A stretch of 7,417 nt of DNA from CAZFJG01 sp964410915 (GCA_964410915.1 CAYPIU010000062.1:1-7417), one strand, 5' to 3'; positions 1-6,692 are shown, numbered from the stretch's first letter. The notes: a model not told the origin generated them from the sequence alone. Translations and numbers: made by a program.

Positions 1-59
1 AGCCCATCCTACGAAACCTATAAACCCTAAAAGCATGATATAACGGGGTTGGGGGGTTG

Positions 60-90
60 AATCCAAAATCGGCAATCCAAAATCTAAAAT
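60..90. repeat. Short tandem repeat in the intergenic region after the regulator gene
   Basis: The 11-base unit AATCCAAAATC occurs at 60-70 and again at 74-84, separated by GGC (14-base period), and is followed by TAAAAT, a degenerate continuation. It lies in 1-128, which holds no gene I can support. The same stretch has a G-rich segment at 45-59 and a purine-rich GAGGACGGA-like segment at 112-120. I recall similar short tandemly repeated AATC/AAAATC arrays from intergenic DNA of several bacterial groups, but I cannot assign a family. The left end (about 3-17, GCCCATCCTACGAAA) may be an arm of a further dispersed repeat that is cut by the window edge. Confidence 0.55.
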
Positions 91-114
91 AGAATGGTTG
101 GCAGAGAGACCGAG

Positions 115-137
115 GACGGAATAAGATCTTATCCGTC
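115..137 (-). terminator. Hairpin overlapping the stop of the response-regulator gene, possible weak terminator
   Basis: Arms GACGGA (115-120) and TCCGTC (132-137) flank the perfect palindrome TAAGATCTTA (122-131), with one unpaired base at 121. The structure spans the last codons and the TAA stop of the regulator gene. No run of T follows on the minus strand, so it is not a classic intrinsic terminator. It could be a 3'-end-stabilising hairpin or part of the repeat DNA next to it. Confidence 0.3.
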
Positions 138-755
138 GTTACTCCATCGGTAGGCTGACATTGGACGGCCCGGTTTGCCGTCCCTGTATATGCTCACCTT
201 CAAAACTGCGCCCCGGTTGGCCAGGTACTCAAGGTACCTGTGGGCAGTGGCATGAGATATCTCGCAGTGACAGGAGATTTCTTTCCAGGTAACTTCTTCT
301 TTCTTTTCTTTCAAAAAAGCCATGATCACACGAAGGGTGTCCTTGTTAATTCCTTTCTGTCGCTCGTCCCAGTTGAGGGACCTTCTCTGGTGGACAAGCT
401 TGCCGTGAAGCCTGATCCGGGATTTAAAATCTGCAAGATGCAGAGGCTTGGTGATAAAGTCATCGGCACCGGCCAGCAAAAGTTCTGATGCTATCTTTTC
501 ATCATCTTCAATGGTGAGGGCTATTATTACAACTTCATCGGACAATTGCCTTGCCTTTTTTACAACTTCCAGTCCGTTCATTCCGGGCATGTGAAAATCT
601 ACGAGAAGAATATCAACTTCCCTGGAGGATATCCACTCGAGTGAAGTCTCGGGATCCACGCTTGTTACCATATGCCAGCCCTGTGTGGAAGCCATGGCCT
701 CAATGGTATACAGGATATCCGGATCATCATCTACAGCACCAATATAAAGGGACAT
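129..755 (-). CDS. CitB/DcuR-type response regulator
   Basis: Cytoplasmic two-component transcription factor of 208 residues, partner of the kinase gene just upstream. The N-terminal receiver domain (about 1-120) is complete: acidic pocket D9-D10-D11, phosphoacceptor D53 in LLVDFHMPG, T81, and K103 followed by P104. The C-terminal part (about 134-204) begins KGINKDTL and holds a helix-turn-helix near 154-178 (ISHATAHRYLEYL), then GRP at 196-198. This resembles the DNA-binding domain of CitB, DcuR and MalR regulators, which in known cases control di- and tricarboxylate transport and metabolism. The ATG start has a strong GAGGAGG site six bases upstream that overlaps the end of the kinase gene (13-base gap), so the two are co-translated. 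Likely targets are the transport/hydrolase genes in this window (inference from proximity only). Confidence 0.9.
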   Translation of the reverse strand: MSLYIGAVDDDPDILYTIEAMASTQGWHMVTSVDPETSLEWISSREVDILLVDFHMPGMNGLEVVKKARQLSDEVVIIALTIEDDEKIASELLLAGADDFITKPLHLADFKSRIRLHGKLVHQRRSLNWDERQKGINKDTLRVIMAFLKEKKEEVTWKEISCHCEISHATAHRYLEYLANRGAVLKVSIYRDGKPGRPMSAYRWSNDG

Positions 756-768
756 ATCTTTCCTCCTC

Positions 769-2133
769 TCAGCTCAGACCGATCTGTACCGGAAGCCTTA
801 TTTCCACCTGCCCGCCGCCTGTATAGTCAGGAATGATCATACTTCCGCCATTATCTTCCACTACCTGCTTCACAAAGCCAAGCCCTATACCAGTGGAATT
901 CCATCCAGAAACGTTCTCGGGCACGACATCAGTCCCGAATCCGGGACCATTATCTGTGACTTTTATGGAGACTTCATCACCTTCCAGGGAGGCATAGATC
1001 TCTATGAAGGGATCAGGTTTTTCTTTCACTGCCCTGTGGGAATTATCCAGAAGGTTTACCAGGGCCCTTGAGAGCCTTATGAGATTGACAGAGATCTCGG
1101 TCTCCATAGTTTTTTCATCTGCCTTTATCCGAACCAGGTCCTTCCAATGGAAAGGGCTTATCTGGTTGCGGGTATAGCTCAGGAGATCTGAAACCACTAT
1201 CCTTCTTCTGGCATGGGCATGGAGGATTTCAGACACCATTCCGTTCATGTTCCCTGCAGCCTTGGCAATAACAGAGGTGTGGGTCTTCATGGCATCTGTA
1301 TCGTCCAGAGACAGGATCACATCAGTAAGTCCTGTAATGGTTGTCAGGGGCCTTTTGAGATCATGCACAAGCTGCTGGAGCTCCACTGCTCCCCTGTTGC
1401 GTATATTTTCCTCTCGTAGAAGTGCCATTTTCTTTTCATTTTCCCTCAGAAGAGAAAGGCTGTTTATTTGCGAACTATATGCTACGAGGAGTTCCGAAGT
1501 TATGATACCTCCCAGAAAGAGACTGCAGAAGAGGATAAATCCTGAGATATTAAGTACCATTTCTTTCTCCATCAGTCTGGCAATATCCTTTATAGACATG
1601 GAAAGCTCTCCCCATCCCGCACCGTAGGGTGTCAAAAAAGGAATGATATCAAACCACTGAAAGGAAAAAATGAAAAGAGCGAGGGCGAGAGCCTTGTTGA
1701 ACCAGCCAGAGACCTCCCTGGTCATGAAATGAAGTATAAGGACACTGGTAACACTAAGGACTGCAGGGATACCAAAATGAGGGACGATACCCTTTCCCAG
1801 AGTCGATATTAAACTGTAGGACAGGGGAATGGCTATTATTGGTATCAGCCAGGATGGAATTGACTTTCCTGGAATATACTGGGTTACCCCTTCTCCAAGG
1901 AGAAACCATCCAAGGTAAAGAGGAATAGCCCTTATGGAATTGATTATAACCAGTGCAACACCTGAAGCCAGAAGATATCCGCTGTCCCAGTTATCCACTG
2001 CCAGATCCATGAAATAGAAAACCTTCTCTGCGGGTAACCACTGGGAGATCACCCAAAGTATGAGAAACCCTGTGCCGGAAACAACGTAATGAAAAGGGAT
2101 CTTTTTTTGAAAAGACACGGGGTCAGCTCTCAT
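769..2133 (-). CDS. Polytopic membrane sensor histidine kinase
   Basis: Inner-membrane sensor kinase, 454 residues from the chosen ATG. The N-terminal half has about seven hydrophobic segments (near residues 14-34, 50-68, 72-88, 94-114, 120-138, 146-166 and 193-218) and no large periplasmic domain or PAS domain that I recognise. A charged, probably helical linker (about 222-252) leads to the HisKA phosphoacceptor H257 in LVHDLKRPLT. The ATPase domain follows: N box N360 and N364 in VNLLDNSHRA, D394-x-G396-x-G398 in VTDNGPGFG, and G415/G417/G419 in TGIGLGF. All catalytic motifs are present. A GTG at 2145 would add four residues but has no properly spaced ribosome site. The ATG at 2133 sits eight bases after AAGGGTGA, so I prefer it. 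The signal is unknown. CitA/DcuS kinases normally have a periplasmic PAS sensor and a different H box, so this kinase is an unusual partner for a CitB-type regulator. Confidence 0.92.
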   Translation of the reverse strand: MRADPVSFQKKIPFHYVVSGTGFLILWVISQWLPAEKVFYFMDLAVDNWDSGYLLASGVALVIINSIRAIPLYLGWFLLGEGVTQYIPGKSIPSWLIPIIAIPLSYSLISTLGKGIVPHFGIPAVLSVTSVLILHFMTREVSGWFNKALALALFIFSFQWFDIIPFLTPYGAGWGELSMSIKDIARLMEKEMVLNISGFILFCSLFLGGIITSELLVAYSSQINSLSLLRENEKKMALLREENIRNRGAVELQQLVHDLKRPLTTITGLTDVILSLDDTDAMKTHTSVIAKAAGNMNGMVSEILHAHARRRIVVSDLLSYTRNQISPFHWKDLVRIKADEKTMETEISVNLIRLSRALVNLLDNSHRAVKEKPDPFIEIYASLEGDEVSIKVTDNGPGFGTDVVPENVSGWNSTGIGLGFVKQVVEDNGGSMIIPDYTGGGQVEIRLPVQIGLS

Positions 2134-2141
2134 CTTTATGG

Positions 2142-2149
2142 TCACCCTT
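2142..2149 (-). promoter_or_regulatory. Ribosome binding site that decides the kinase start
   Basis: On the minus strand AAGGGTGA lies eight bases before the ATG at 2133-2131. The alternative GTG at 2145-2143 is embedded in this same sequence and would have no usable spacing, which favours the shorter protein. Confidence 0.55.
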
Positions 2150-2180
2150 TCTGTATATTCGAAAGAATCGCGATACCTTT

Positions 2181-2199
2181 AGGATAAGTATAATATCCT
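2181..2199. promoter_or_regulatory. Inverted repeat over the kinase promoter, candidate operator
   Basis: AGGATA (2181-2186) and TATCCT (2194-2199) form a perfect 6-base inverted repeat with a 7-base AT spacer. It covers the proposed -10 element of the kinase/regulator promoter, a typical place for a repressor or autoregulatory site. Which protein binds is not known. Confidence 0.4.
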
Positions 2200-2217
2200 G
2201 TTTCAGAATGATTTTAA
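2190..2217 (-). promoter_or_regulatory. Putative sigma-70-type promoter of the kinase/regulator operon
   Basis: On the minus strand TTAAAA (2217-2212, four of six to consensus) is followed after 16 bases by TATTAT (2195-2190, five of six). It lies between the strong hairpin after the gamma-glutamyltransferase gene and the kinase start, giving a 5' leader of roughly 50 bases. A nearby TATACT offers an overlapping alternative -10. Confidence 0.45.
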
Positions 2218-2245
2218 CATTTTGCCCTGTGTTCCCTGCAATATA

Positions 2246-2270
2246 GGGGGGCGGCCTTAAGCCGCCCCCC
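2246..2270 (-). terminator. Strong GC hairpin, terminator after the gamma-glutamyltransferase gene
   Basis: Arms GGGGGGCGGC (2246-2255) and GCCGCCCCCC (2261-2270) pair perfectly over 10 bases with a 5-base loop. It starts 32 bases downstream of the gamma-glutamyltransferase stop. The minus-strand tail is TATATT, a poor but T-rich tract. The plus-strand tail is TTTT, but no plus-strand gene in the window needs it. Its position between a gene end and the next promoter supports termination of the upstream unit. Confidence 0.75.
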
Positions 2271-2302
2271 TTTTGATCTGTATTACTTTTCAAAAGAATA
2301 GA

Positions 2303-3994
2303 TTAATAACCTACCGCTGCTCCGTCACGTCTGGAGTCTGCCCCTCCTATAAGAAGCCCATTAACTTTGTCGAAAAGTATACCCTGGGCTCCTCCGAAGT
2401 AAAGATCGTAATCGTTGCGGACCTTGATCTCGTGGCCACGCAGTTCAAGGAATTTAAGGGTCTGTTCAGGGATCCTTGACTCCACCTGGAGGGCATCAGG
2501 CTTGCCGCCTATTGCACGGCAGGTGAACCTGGGAGCCTCTATGGCTTCATCCATGGACATGCCATAATCTACAAGATTTGTTACGATCTCTGCCATTGAG
2601 GTGATTATCCTCCAGGCTCCGGGAGTACCAGCGATCAGGTACGGTTCTCCGTCAGGATCAAGTACCATGGTAGGAGACATGGATGAAAGAGGACGTTTCC
2701 CCGGTTCAGGAGCATTTACGCTCTCGGGGTTTGTGGAAAAATCGGCCATCTCGTTATTCAGGACAAAACCATATTTCGGCTCGATGATGCTTGAACCGAA
2801 GAAGTAATTAACTGTCTGGGTAAAAGCCACAAGGTTGCCCTGTGCATCAGCCACGGAGGTATGGGTGGTGGAATGATGCTCATACATGGAAGGATCTCCC
2901 GTTTTGACATCCTGCATGGCTTCAAAAGGATGTATCTTCTTGGCCAGCATCTTGCCATATTCCTTTGAGGTCATTCCCTCCAGCGGGATATCGAGGTAGT
3001 CTGGATCTCCAAGGAACATGCTTCTGTCAGCAAAGGCCATTTTGTAGGCTTCAGCCATATAGTGGATAGATCTTGCACTGTTATGTCCCCAGTCGGAAAG
3101 GGGGAAGTTCTCGAGTATGTTGAGGATCTCCACAAGGGTAACTCCGCCAGAGGAAGGAGGAGACATGGAGTAGATCTTGTAATCCCTGTAGGTTCCCTCT
3201 GCAGGCTCGCGAAGGACTACTTCGTAATCTGCAAGGTCTTCCATTGTCATCTTTCCGCCAAGCTCCTGGATGCGATCCACCATGGCCTCACCTATGGGAC
3301 CATCGTAGAATGCTTTCTGGCCGTCTCTGGCAATAAGACCGAAGGCTTCTGCGAGACCAGGCTGCTTGATGATCGTTCCAGGCTCGGCAGGAAGACCATC
3401 CCTGAAGAAAGCGCTTTTTGAAAGGTCATTGTACTTGGAAAGGGTGTCAAAATGACTTTCCGCAGCCTCGCTGGTCACCTGGGCAAGAGGGAATCCCTCT
3501 CTGGCAAGGCGGATGGCCGGAGCCATGACCTCTTCAAGAGACATGGTACCGTATTTCTCGAGGGCCACTTCCATACCTGCCACGGTTCCGGGAACACCGA
3601 TAGCGAAAGGACTGTATTTTCTGAGGTTCTGCTTTTTGGCTTCCTCAGAAGCGAACATGTCCGGTGTAGCCGCTGCTGGAGCCTTTTCCCTGTAATCGAT
3701 GGCAACTACTTCGTCGGAATCGGCCATCTTTACAAGCATGAAACCGCCGCCGCCTATACCTGAGGCATTGGCCTCAACCACATTGAGGGCAAATGCTGTT
3801 GCTACAGCTGCATCCACTGCATTACCGCCCTGCTGGAGTATCTCCAGACCTGCTTCTGAAGCCAGTCTGTTGGCTGCTGCTACCATACCCTGTTTTGCAG
3901 TCACATCAACAGGAGAATGATCCTTGGCCATACATGCTGTACCCAGAGACAGGACGAGCACAAAAACCAGAACAAACATTGAAAATCTTTTCAT
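2303..3994 (-). CDS. ggt: Exported gamma-glutamyltransferase (lid-loop-less type)
   Basis: N-terminal-nucleophile hydrolase that cleaves or transfers the gamma-glutamyl group of glutathione and related gamma-glutamyl compounds; family members self-cleave into large and small subunits. The 563 residues are full length for the family. A signal peptide (about 1-23) is followed by R102 in DYREKAP (substrate carboxylate binding in E. coli), the predicted autoprocessing site and nucleophile T376 in STTHTS, N396, D418 in NNEMADFS and S437-S438 in PLSSMSP; the C-terminal end is intact. Only about 12 residues separate DFS from KRPLSS, so the lid loop of the E. coli enzyme is missing, as in Bacillus enzymes. 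At the oxyanion-hole GTPGG motif this protein reads GTPGAW. The leader contains LGTAC, so lipidation at C21 is an alternative to cleavage after CMA. ATG with GGGGAGG seven bases upstream. It lies 92 bases behind the hydrolase gene, in the same orientation. Confidence 0.95.
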   Translation of the reverse strand: MKRFSMFVLVFVLVLSLGTACMAKDHSPVDVTAKQGMVAAANRLASEAGLEILQQGGNAVDAAVATAFALNVVEANASGIGGGGFMLVKMADSDEVVAIDYREKAPAAATPDMFASEEAKKQNLRKYSPFAIGVPGTVAGMEVALEKYGTMSLEEVMAPAIRLAREGFPLAQVTSEAAESHFDTLSKYNDLSKSAFFRDGLPAEPGTIIKQPGLAEAFGLIARDGQKAFYDGPIGEAMVDRIQELGGKMTMEDLADYEVVLREPAEGTYRDYKIYSMSPPSSGGVTLVEILNILENFPLSDWGHNSARSIHYMAEAYKMAFADRSMFLGDPDYLDIPLEGMTSKEYGKMLAKKIHPFEAMQDVKTGDPSMYEHHSTTHTSVADAQGNLVAFTQTVNYFFGSSIIEPKYGFVLNNEMADFSTNPESVNAPEPGKRPLSSMSPTMVLDPDGEPYLIAGTPGAWRIITSMAEIVTNLVDYGMSMDEAIEAPRFTCRAIGGKPDALQVESRIPEQTLKFLELRGHEIKVRNDYDLYFGGAQGILFDKVNGLLIGGADSRRDGAAVGY

Positions 3995-4043
3995 TACACT
4001 ACCTCCCCTTATTCAGTATTATTTTTAATTTCCCCTGAAACGC

Positions 4044-4073
4044 TCTATAAGTTTTTTCTGAGGCCCATTTCAA
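4044..4073 (-). promoter_or_regulatory. ggt: Possible internal promoter for the gamma-glutamyltransferase gene
   Basis: On the minus strand TTGAAA (4073-4068, five of six) is followed after 18 bases by TATAGA (4049-4044, four of six). A transcript would start about 43 bases before the ggt ATG. The gene could equally be read through from the upstream operon. Confidence 0.35.
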
Positions 4074-4093
4074 TTGAACCAAAGGCTCAATTG
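4071..4093. repeat. Inverted repeat spanning the hydrolase stop codon
   Basis: CAATTGA (4071-4077) and TCAATTG (4087-4093) form a perfect 7-base inverted repeat with a 9-base loop. The TGA stop of the hydrolase gene is inside one arm. GAACC and GGTTC in the same stretch can pair in a competing way. No T-run follows, so it is probably not an intrinsic terminator; it may be a processing or partial-attenuation structure. Confidence 0.4.
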
Positions 4094-5223
4094 GGTTCCG
4101 CCAGAAAATAACCTACTCCCTTTTCCAAAATATCCTCAAAACCCGGTATCCCGCTCACTGTCACACCTTTTGAATCGTCTATGAATTCAAGGTTCTCTAA
4201 AAAAAGGCTTATCGCCTCTGTATGTCTTGCAACTCGAAGAGAAAGAGGCTGATCTCCGTCATATGGAATATAAAGTTTTCCCAGTTCAAAGGCCTTGGAA
4301 TAGCATTTGTCTTCCCCGGTGATCACAAGGTCTTCGTTGGTTCTGCCACGAAGACGTCCCTGACTGGGATTACCTGTCTCCATAAGGATCGGCATGGTAT
4401 CCGTATAGTCTCCCCATTCCCTGTGACTCAAGCCGTGAAGGTTCTTCGGTGATGGCTCAAGCCGAATGGGAATACCAGCGAATTCGATCTCCATTGTCAC
4501 CATGGCTGCAAGCTCCATGCTTTTTTCATGAGCTACAATTGCATTTACCACTGGATACTCGGGAGATGCCTCATGAAGATCAAAAGCCAGGTCAACCTTT
4601 TCTTTTCTTATCAGTTCTACGATGGCATATGCCATCTGTTCAGTAAGAGAACCGTCTGGTCTGCCCGGATAACATCTGTTCAGGTTGCTTTTTTCTTTGC
4701 CCGAAAGATTCTGTCCTGAAGTTGGATGGATGTAGATGTCAGGATTGGGCCACTGATATATTGGATTGGAAAGCCTGTTCCCATAGCGAAAAAACCTCTG
4801 GTTACCCTCTGAGGTCTCAAGGGTATAACCCTGGGGGTGACCTTCCTGAGCTCCGTTATGGGTAAAACCCATAATATTGGCTGTCGGGACCACTATCAGA
4901 CGTCCTCTTTCCACACTGGCATTTTCCAGAAAAAGAACTCCCGTCAGGTTACTTGCAGGTTCATTTGGATGAGTACCGCAAAGTAGAAGAGCAGTGCCTC
5001 CCTCTTCTACACCTTCCTGAATGAAAACCGGCTGATCTGCAGGAGTCCCCTCAATCCCATCAAAGTAATCCGAAAGTTTTGCTTCCCGGAAATCATCAAG
5101 CGGATATATCTTTTCGGGTTCCCACATGGACATGAAGCTTTGCGCTGCAAAATAACAGACAATACACGAGAGACCAAGGAGCAGAAGCGCAGTCAGCCTG
5201 GTTCCCTTAAATCTGGTTTTCAT
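4087..5223 (-). CDS. Membrane-anchored M14-type hydrolase (aspartoacylase/succinylglutamate desuccinylase-like)
   Basis: Predicted zinc-dependent amide hydrolase of 378 residues. Zinc ligands are visible as H85 and E88 in GTHPNEP and H217 in FDLHEAS. N182-R183 in NLNRCYPG matches the substrate-binding NR motif, and E282 in METGNP is the likely general base. These are hallmarks of the AspA/AstE branch of the carboxypeptidase M14 fold, which removes an acyl group from N-acyl amino acids; true peptidase activity is possible. Unlike the usual cytoplasmic enzymes it has a basic N terminus and one hydrophobic segment (about 9-29), so the catalytic domain should face outward; C20 after LGLS could also be a lipidation site. 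The TGAGGTG ribosome site overlaps the stop of the miniprotein gene (9-base gap), showing coupled translation. Position after the permease suggests that it prepares a transported substrate (inference). Confidence 0.88.
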   Translation of the reverse strand: MKTRFKGTRLTALLLLGLSCIVCYFAAQSFMSMWEPEKIYPLDDFREAKLSDYFDGIEGTPADQPVFIQEGVEEGGTALLLCGTHPNEPASNLTGVLFLENASVERGRLIVVPTANIMGFTHNGAQEGHPQGYTLETSEGNQRFFRYGNRLSNPIYQWPNPDIYIHPTSGQNLSGKEKSNLNRCYPGRPDGSLTEQMAYAIVELIRKEKVDLAFDLHEASPEYPVVNAIVAHEKSMELAAMVTMEIEFAGIPIRLEPSPKNLHGLSHREWGDYTDTMPILMETGNPSQGRLRGRTNEDLVITGEDKCYSKAFELGKLYIPYDGDQPLSLRVARHTEAISLFLENLEFIDDSKGVTVSGIPGFEDILEKGVGYFLAEPN

Positions 5224-5232
5224 AAGAACACC

Positions 5233-5382
5233 TCACTTGATCATCAGAACCCGCAGAATAAGCGGTATAACGACAAGAGCAGCAGTTACCTGTTTCCAGA
5301 GATCCTTCTCCTTGAAAATACACCTTATAACAAGAGCGAGAACAAAGAGGACGATCCCTCTGTAGATCAGAGTCATGATCAT
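5233..5382 (-). CDS. 49-residue membrane miniprotein between permease and hydrolase
   Basis: Small open reading frame MIMTLIYRGI... of 49 residues ending in MIK and TGA. It has two hydrophobic stretches (about 5-22 and 32-48) joined by a short charged turn (FKEKDLWK), so it probably forms a two-helix membrane hairpin. The start is well supported: AGGAGG at 5396-5391 lies eight bases before the ATG and overlaps the permease stop codon. A second ATG two codons later would be too far from that site. It fills the gap between two real genes almost exactly (12 bases before, 9 after), which argues strongly that it is expressed. I do not recognise the family. Its position is where a TRAP small subunit (DctQ, usually four helices and about 160 residues) might be expected, so a miniature partner or stabiliser of the permease is a reasonable guess. 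Confidence 0.8.
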   Translation of the reverse strand: MIMTLIYRGIVLFVLALVIRCIFKEKDLWKQVTAALVVIPLILRVLMIK

Positions 5383-5390
5383 CTGCAAGA

Positions 5391-5396
5391 CCTCCT
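5391..5396 (-). promoter_or_regulatory. Ribosome binding site of the miniprotein gene
   Basis: Perfect AGGAGG on the minus strand, eight bases before the ATG at 5382 and overlapping the TAG stop of the permease gene. It is the main evidence that the 49-codon frame is a gene. Confidence 0.75.
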
Positions 5397-6687
5397 AATA
5401 TGGAAGAATGGAAGCAATGTAGTTGGCTCCCAGGATAACGGCAATACCCCAGGCTGCTGTAACAATACCCGGTATCATGCAGTGTTTAAGTACTTTAAAG
5501 TAATTCTTCTCACCCACCACCTGGGCGGCAAATATCCCTGCAAGGGCAGTAGGCGGCATAAGATCACCAAGCCCGGCGATAAGGCTGAGTGCAGATCCCA
5601 CCATGATCTCGTTCCTGCCAAGCAAAGCGAGAAGAAAGGGAACTCCAAGTACCGATGCAGATCCAAAAGCAGAGACTGCACCGAAGAGCGGCATCGATGT
5701 GGCAATACCCAGATAAAGCAGCCATGCGGGAAGGGCAAGTGCTGATACAACAACAAAACCACGGACTCCGATCAGGGTCATGATCTGGATGAACATCCCC
5801 ACACCCATGAGGATCCCCATTACCGGCAGAGCATCATCTATGGCTTCGGTGGCCGCATCAACAGGATTCCATCTAACACCTGAGAGAAGACCGCTCAGGG
5901 ATGCTATAAGAAAATCCAGGGGCATCCCGAGAGAAGGCCAGAATTCCGGAAAACTCCTCTCTCCTGTCATCAGTACTGTCAACACAATGATGGGGAGAAA
6001 GAGCCGTAAAGAAAGTTTTGTAGTCTCCATTCTTGCAAGCTCTTCCTCAAGGGCTTTTTCGTCGTTGCTTCCAGCCCGGAAATGAGGATAGACAAGAATA
6101 AGGGCCGAGAATATGGCCAGAGGCACAGTGCATACAAGAAGGGGGATCCCGAAGCCAACATACGGCATGTCGATCCCGCCTCCTATTATCATGGCAGGAA
6201 TATTTATGGGAGGCGCTATCATTCCGTAAATAGCACCCATTGCTATAACAGCAGCTGTCTTCACCACAGGAACACCAAGCCTTATAAGAACAGGGGCAAC
6301 AAGGGCACCTGTCGTAAGAACTGCTGCGGTAGACGAGCCAGTTATCATTCCGGGGATCATTATCAGAAGCATGACACCCAGACTTAACAGAAGAGGAACT
6401 TTTCTGAATCTGCGAATAACCCAGGCAGCTATGGCTTCCAGAAGACCTGTCTTCTGGACTGTTTTCATAAATATCATAGCTGTCGCTATTATGAGAATTG
6501 TATCAAGATATCCGAAAGTCCCTTCAACAAGATGCCGAAGAGGGAACCCTGCTCCGGAAACCAGACCGCCCATAATCGCCGCAATTGACATTGCCACAGC
6601 AATAGGCAGTTTAAAAGAGAATGCCCCTACTGCAAATGTTGCCAGCATTGCTATGGTATAAAAACCTTCAGGCCAGAACCATTCCAT
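5395..6687 (-). CDS. TRAP-type large permease (DctM-like)
   Basis: Polytopic inner-membrane transporter of 430 residues, normal length for DctM and very hydrophobic apart from a charged cytoplasmic loop (about 203-225). The two-fold internal repeat of this superfamily is visible. The first half has PGMITGSSTAAVL (112-124) and MIAPPINIPAMI (156-167); the second has SAFGSASVLG (339-348) and DLMPPTALAGI (375-385), the re-entrant hairpins expected at the substrate and ion site. TRAP systems use an ion gradient to take up organic acids or amino-acid-like anions with a binding protein (DctP) and small subunit (DctQ). Neither is encoded in the window; instead the gene is flanked by a DUF6305-like exported protein and a miniprotein. 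A related family of the ion-transporter superfamily is the alternative. The ATG is five bases after the previous stop with only a poor ribosome site, and an in-frame stop just upstream fixes the start, so translation probably depends on reinitiation. Confidence 0.88.
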   Translation of the reverse strand: MEWFWPEGFYTIAMLATFAVGAFSFKLPIAVAMSIAAIMGGLVSGAGFPLRHLVEGTFGYLDTILIIATAMIFMKTVQKTGLLEAIAAWVIRRFRKVPLLLSLGVMLLIMIPGMITGSSTAAVLTTGALVAPVLIRLGVPVVKTAAVIAMGAIYGMIAPPINIPAMIIGGGIDMPYVGFGIPLLVCTVPLAIFSALILVYPHFRAGSNDEKALEEELARMETTKLSLRLFLPIIVLTVLMTGERSFPEFWPSLGMPLDFLIASLSGLLSGVRWNPVDAATEAIDDALPVMGILMGVGMFIQIMTLIGVRGFVVVSALALPAWLLYLGIATSMPLFGAVSAFGSASVLGVPFLLALLGRNEIMVGSALSLIAGLGDLMPPTALAGIFAAQVVGEKNYFKVLKHCMIPGIVTAAWGIAVILGANYIASILPY

Positions 6688-6692
6688 AACAG

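Noticed and set aside
45..59. Possible G-quadruplex in the G-rich stretch
   Set aside because: Only two runs of three or more G are present; four are needed.
60..90. CRISPR-like direct repeats
   Set aside because: Two 11-base copies with a 3-base separator; far too short, with no spacers of normal length and no cas gene nearby.
1247..1627. 126-codon plus-strand frame inside the kinase gene
   Set aside because: The opposite strand encodes conserved kinase parts (H box and membrane segments). The plus-strand product has no recognisable domain or plausible ribosome site.
2134..2145. GTG start of the kinase at 2145, giving 458 residues
   Set aside because: The GTG is within the ribosome-site-like sequence itself; the ATG at 2133 has correct spacing.
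2189..2194. Perfect TATAAT on the plus strand
   Set aside because: No matching -35 at 16-18 bases upstream, and no plus-strand gene downstream; it arises from the AT spacer of the inverted repeat.
2246..2270. Reading the GC hairpin as a plus-strand terminator because TTTT follows it
   Set aside because: There is no plus-strand gene in the window for it to terminate, while a minus-strand gene ends 32 bases upstream in the other direction. Bidirectional action cannot be excluded.
2286..2296. CTTTT-C-AAAAG palindrome just after the gamma-glutamyltransferase stop
   Set aside because: Short, AT-only pairing that is weak and common by chance; the GC hairpin next to it explains termination better.
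5140..5745. 201-codon plus-strand frame opposite the permease, miniprotein and hydrolase starts
   Set aside because: It lies antisense to three well-supported genes and its product is an improbable string of charged, Asn-, Ser-, Lys- and Cys-rich residues, typical of a shadow frame.
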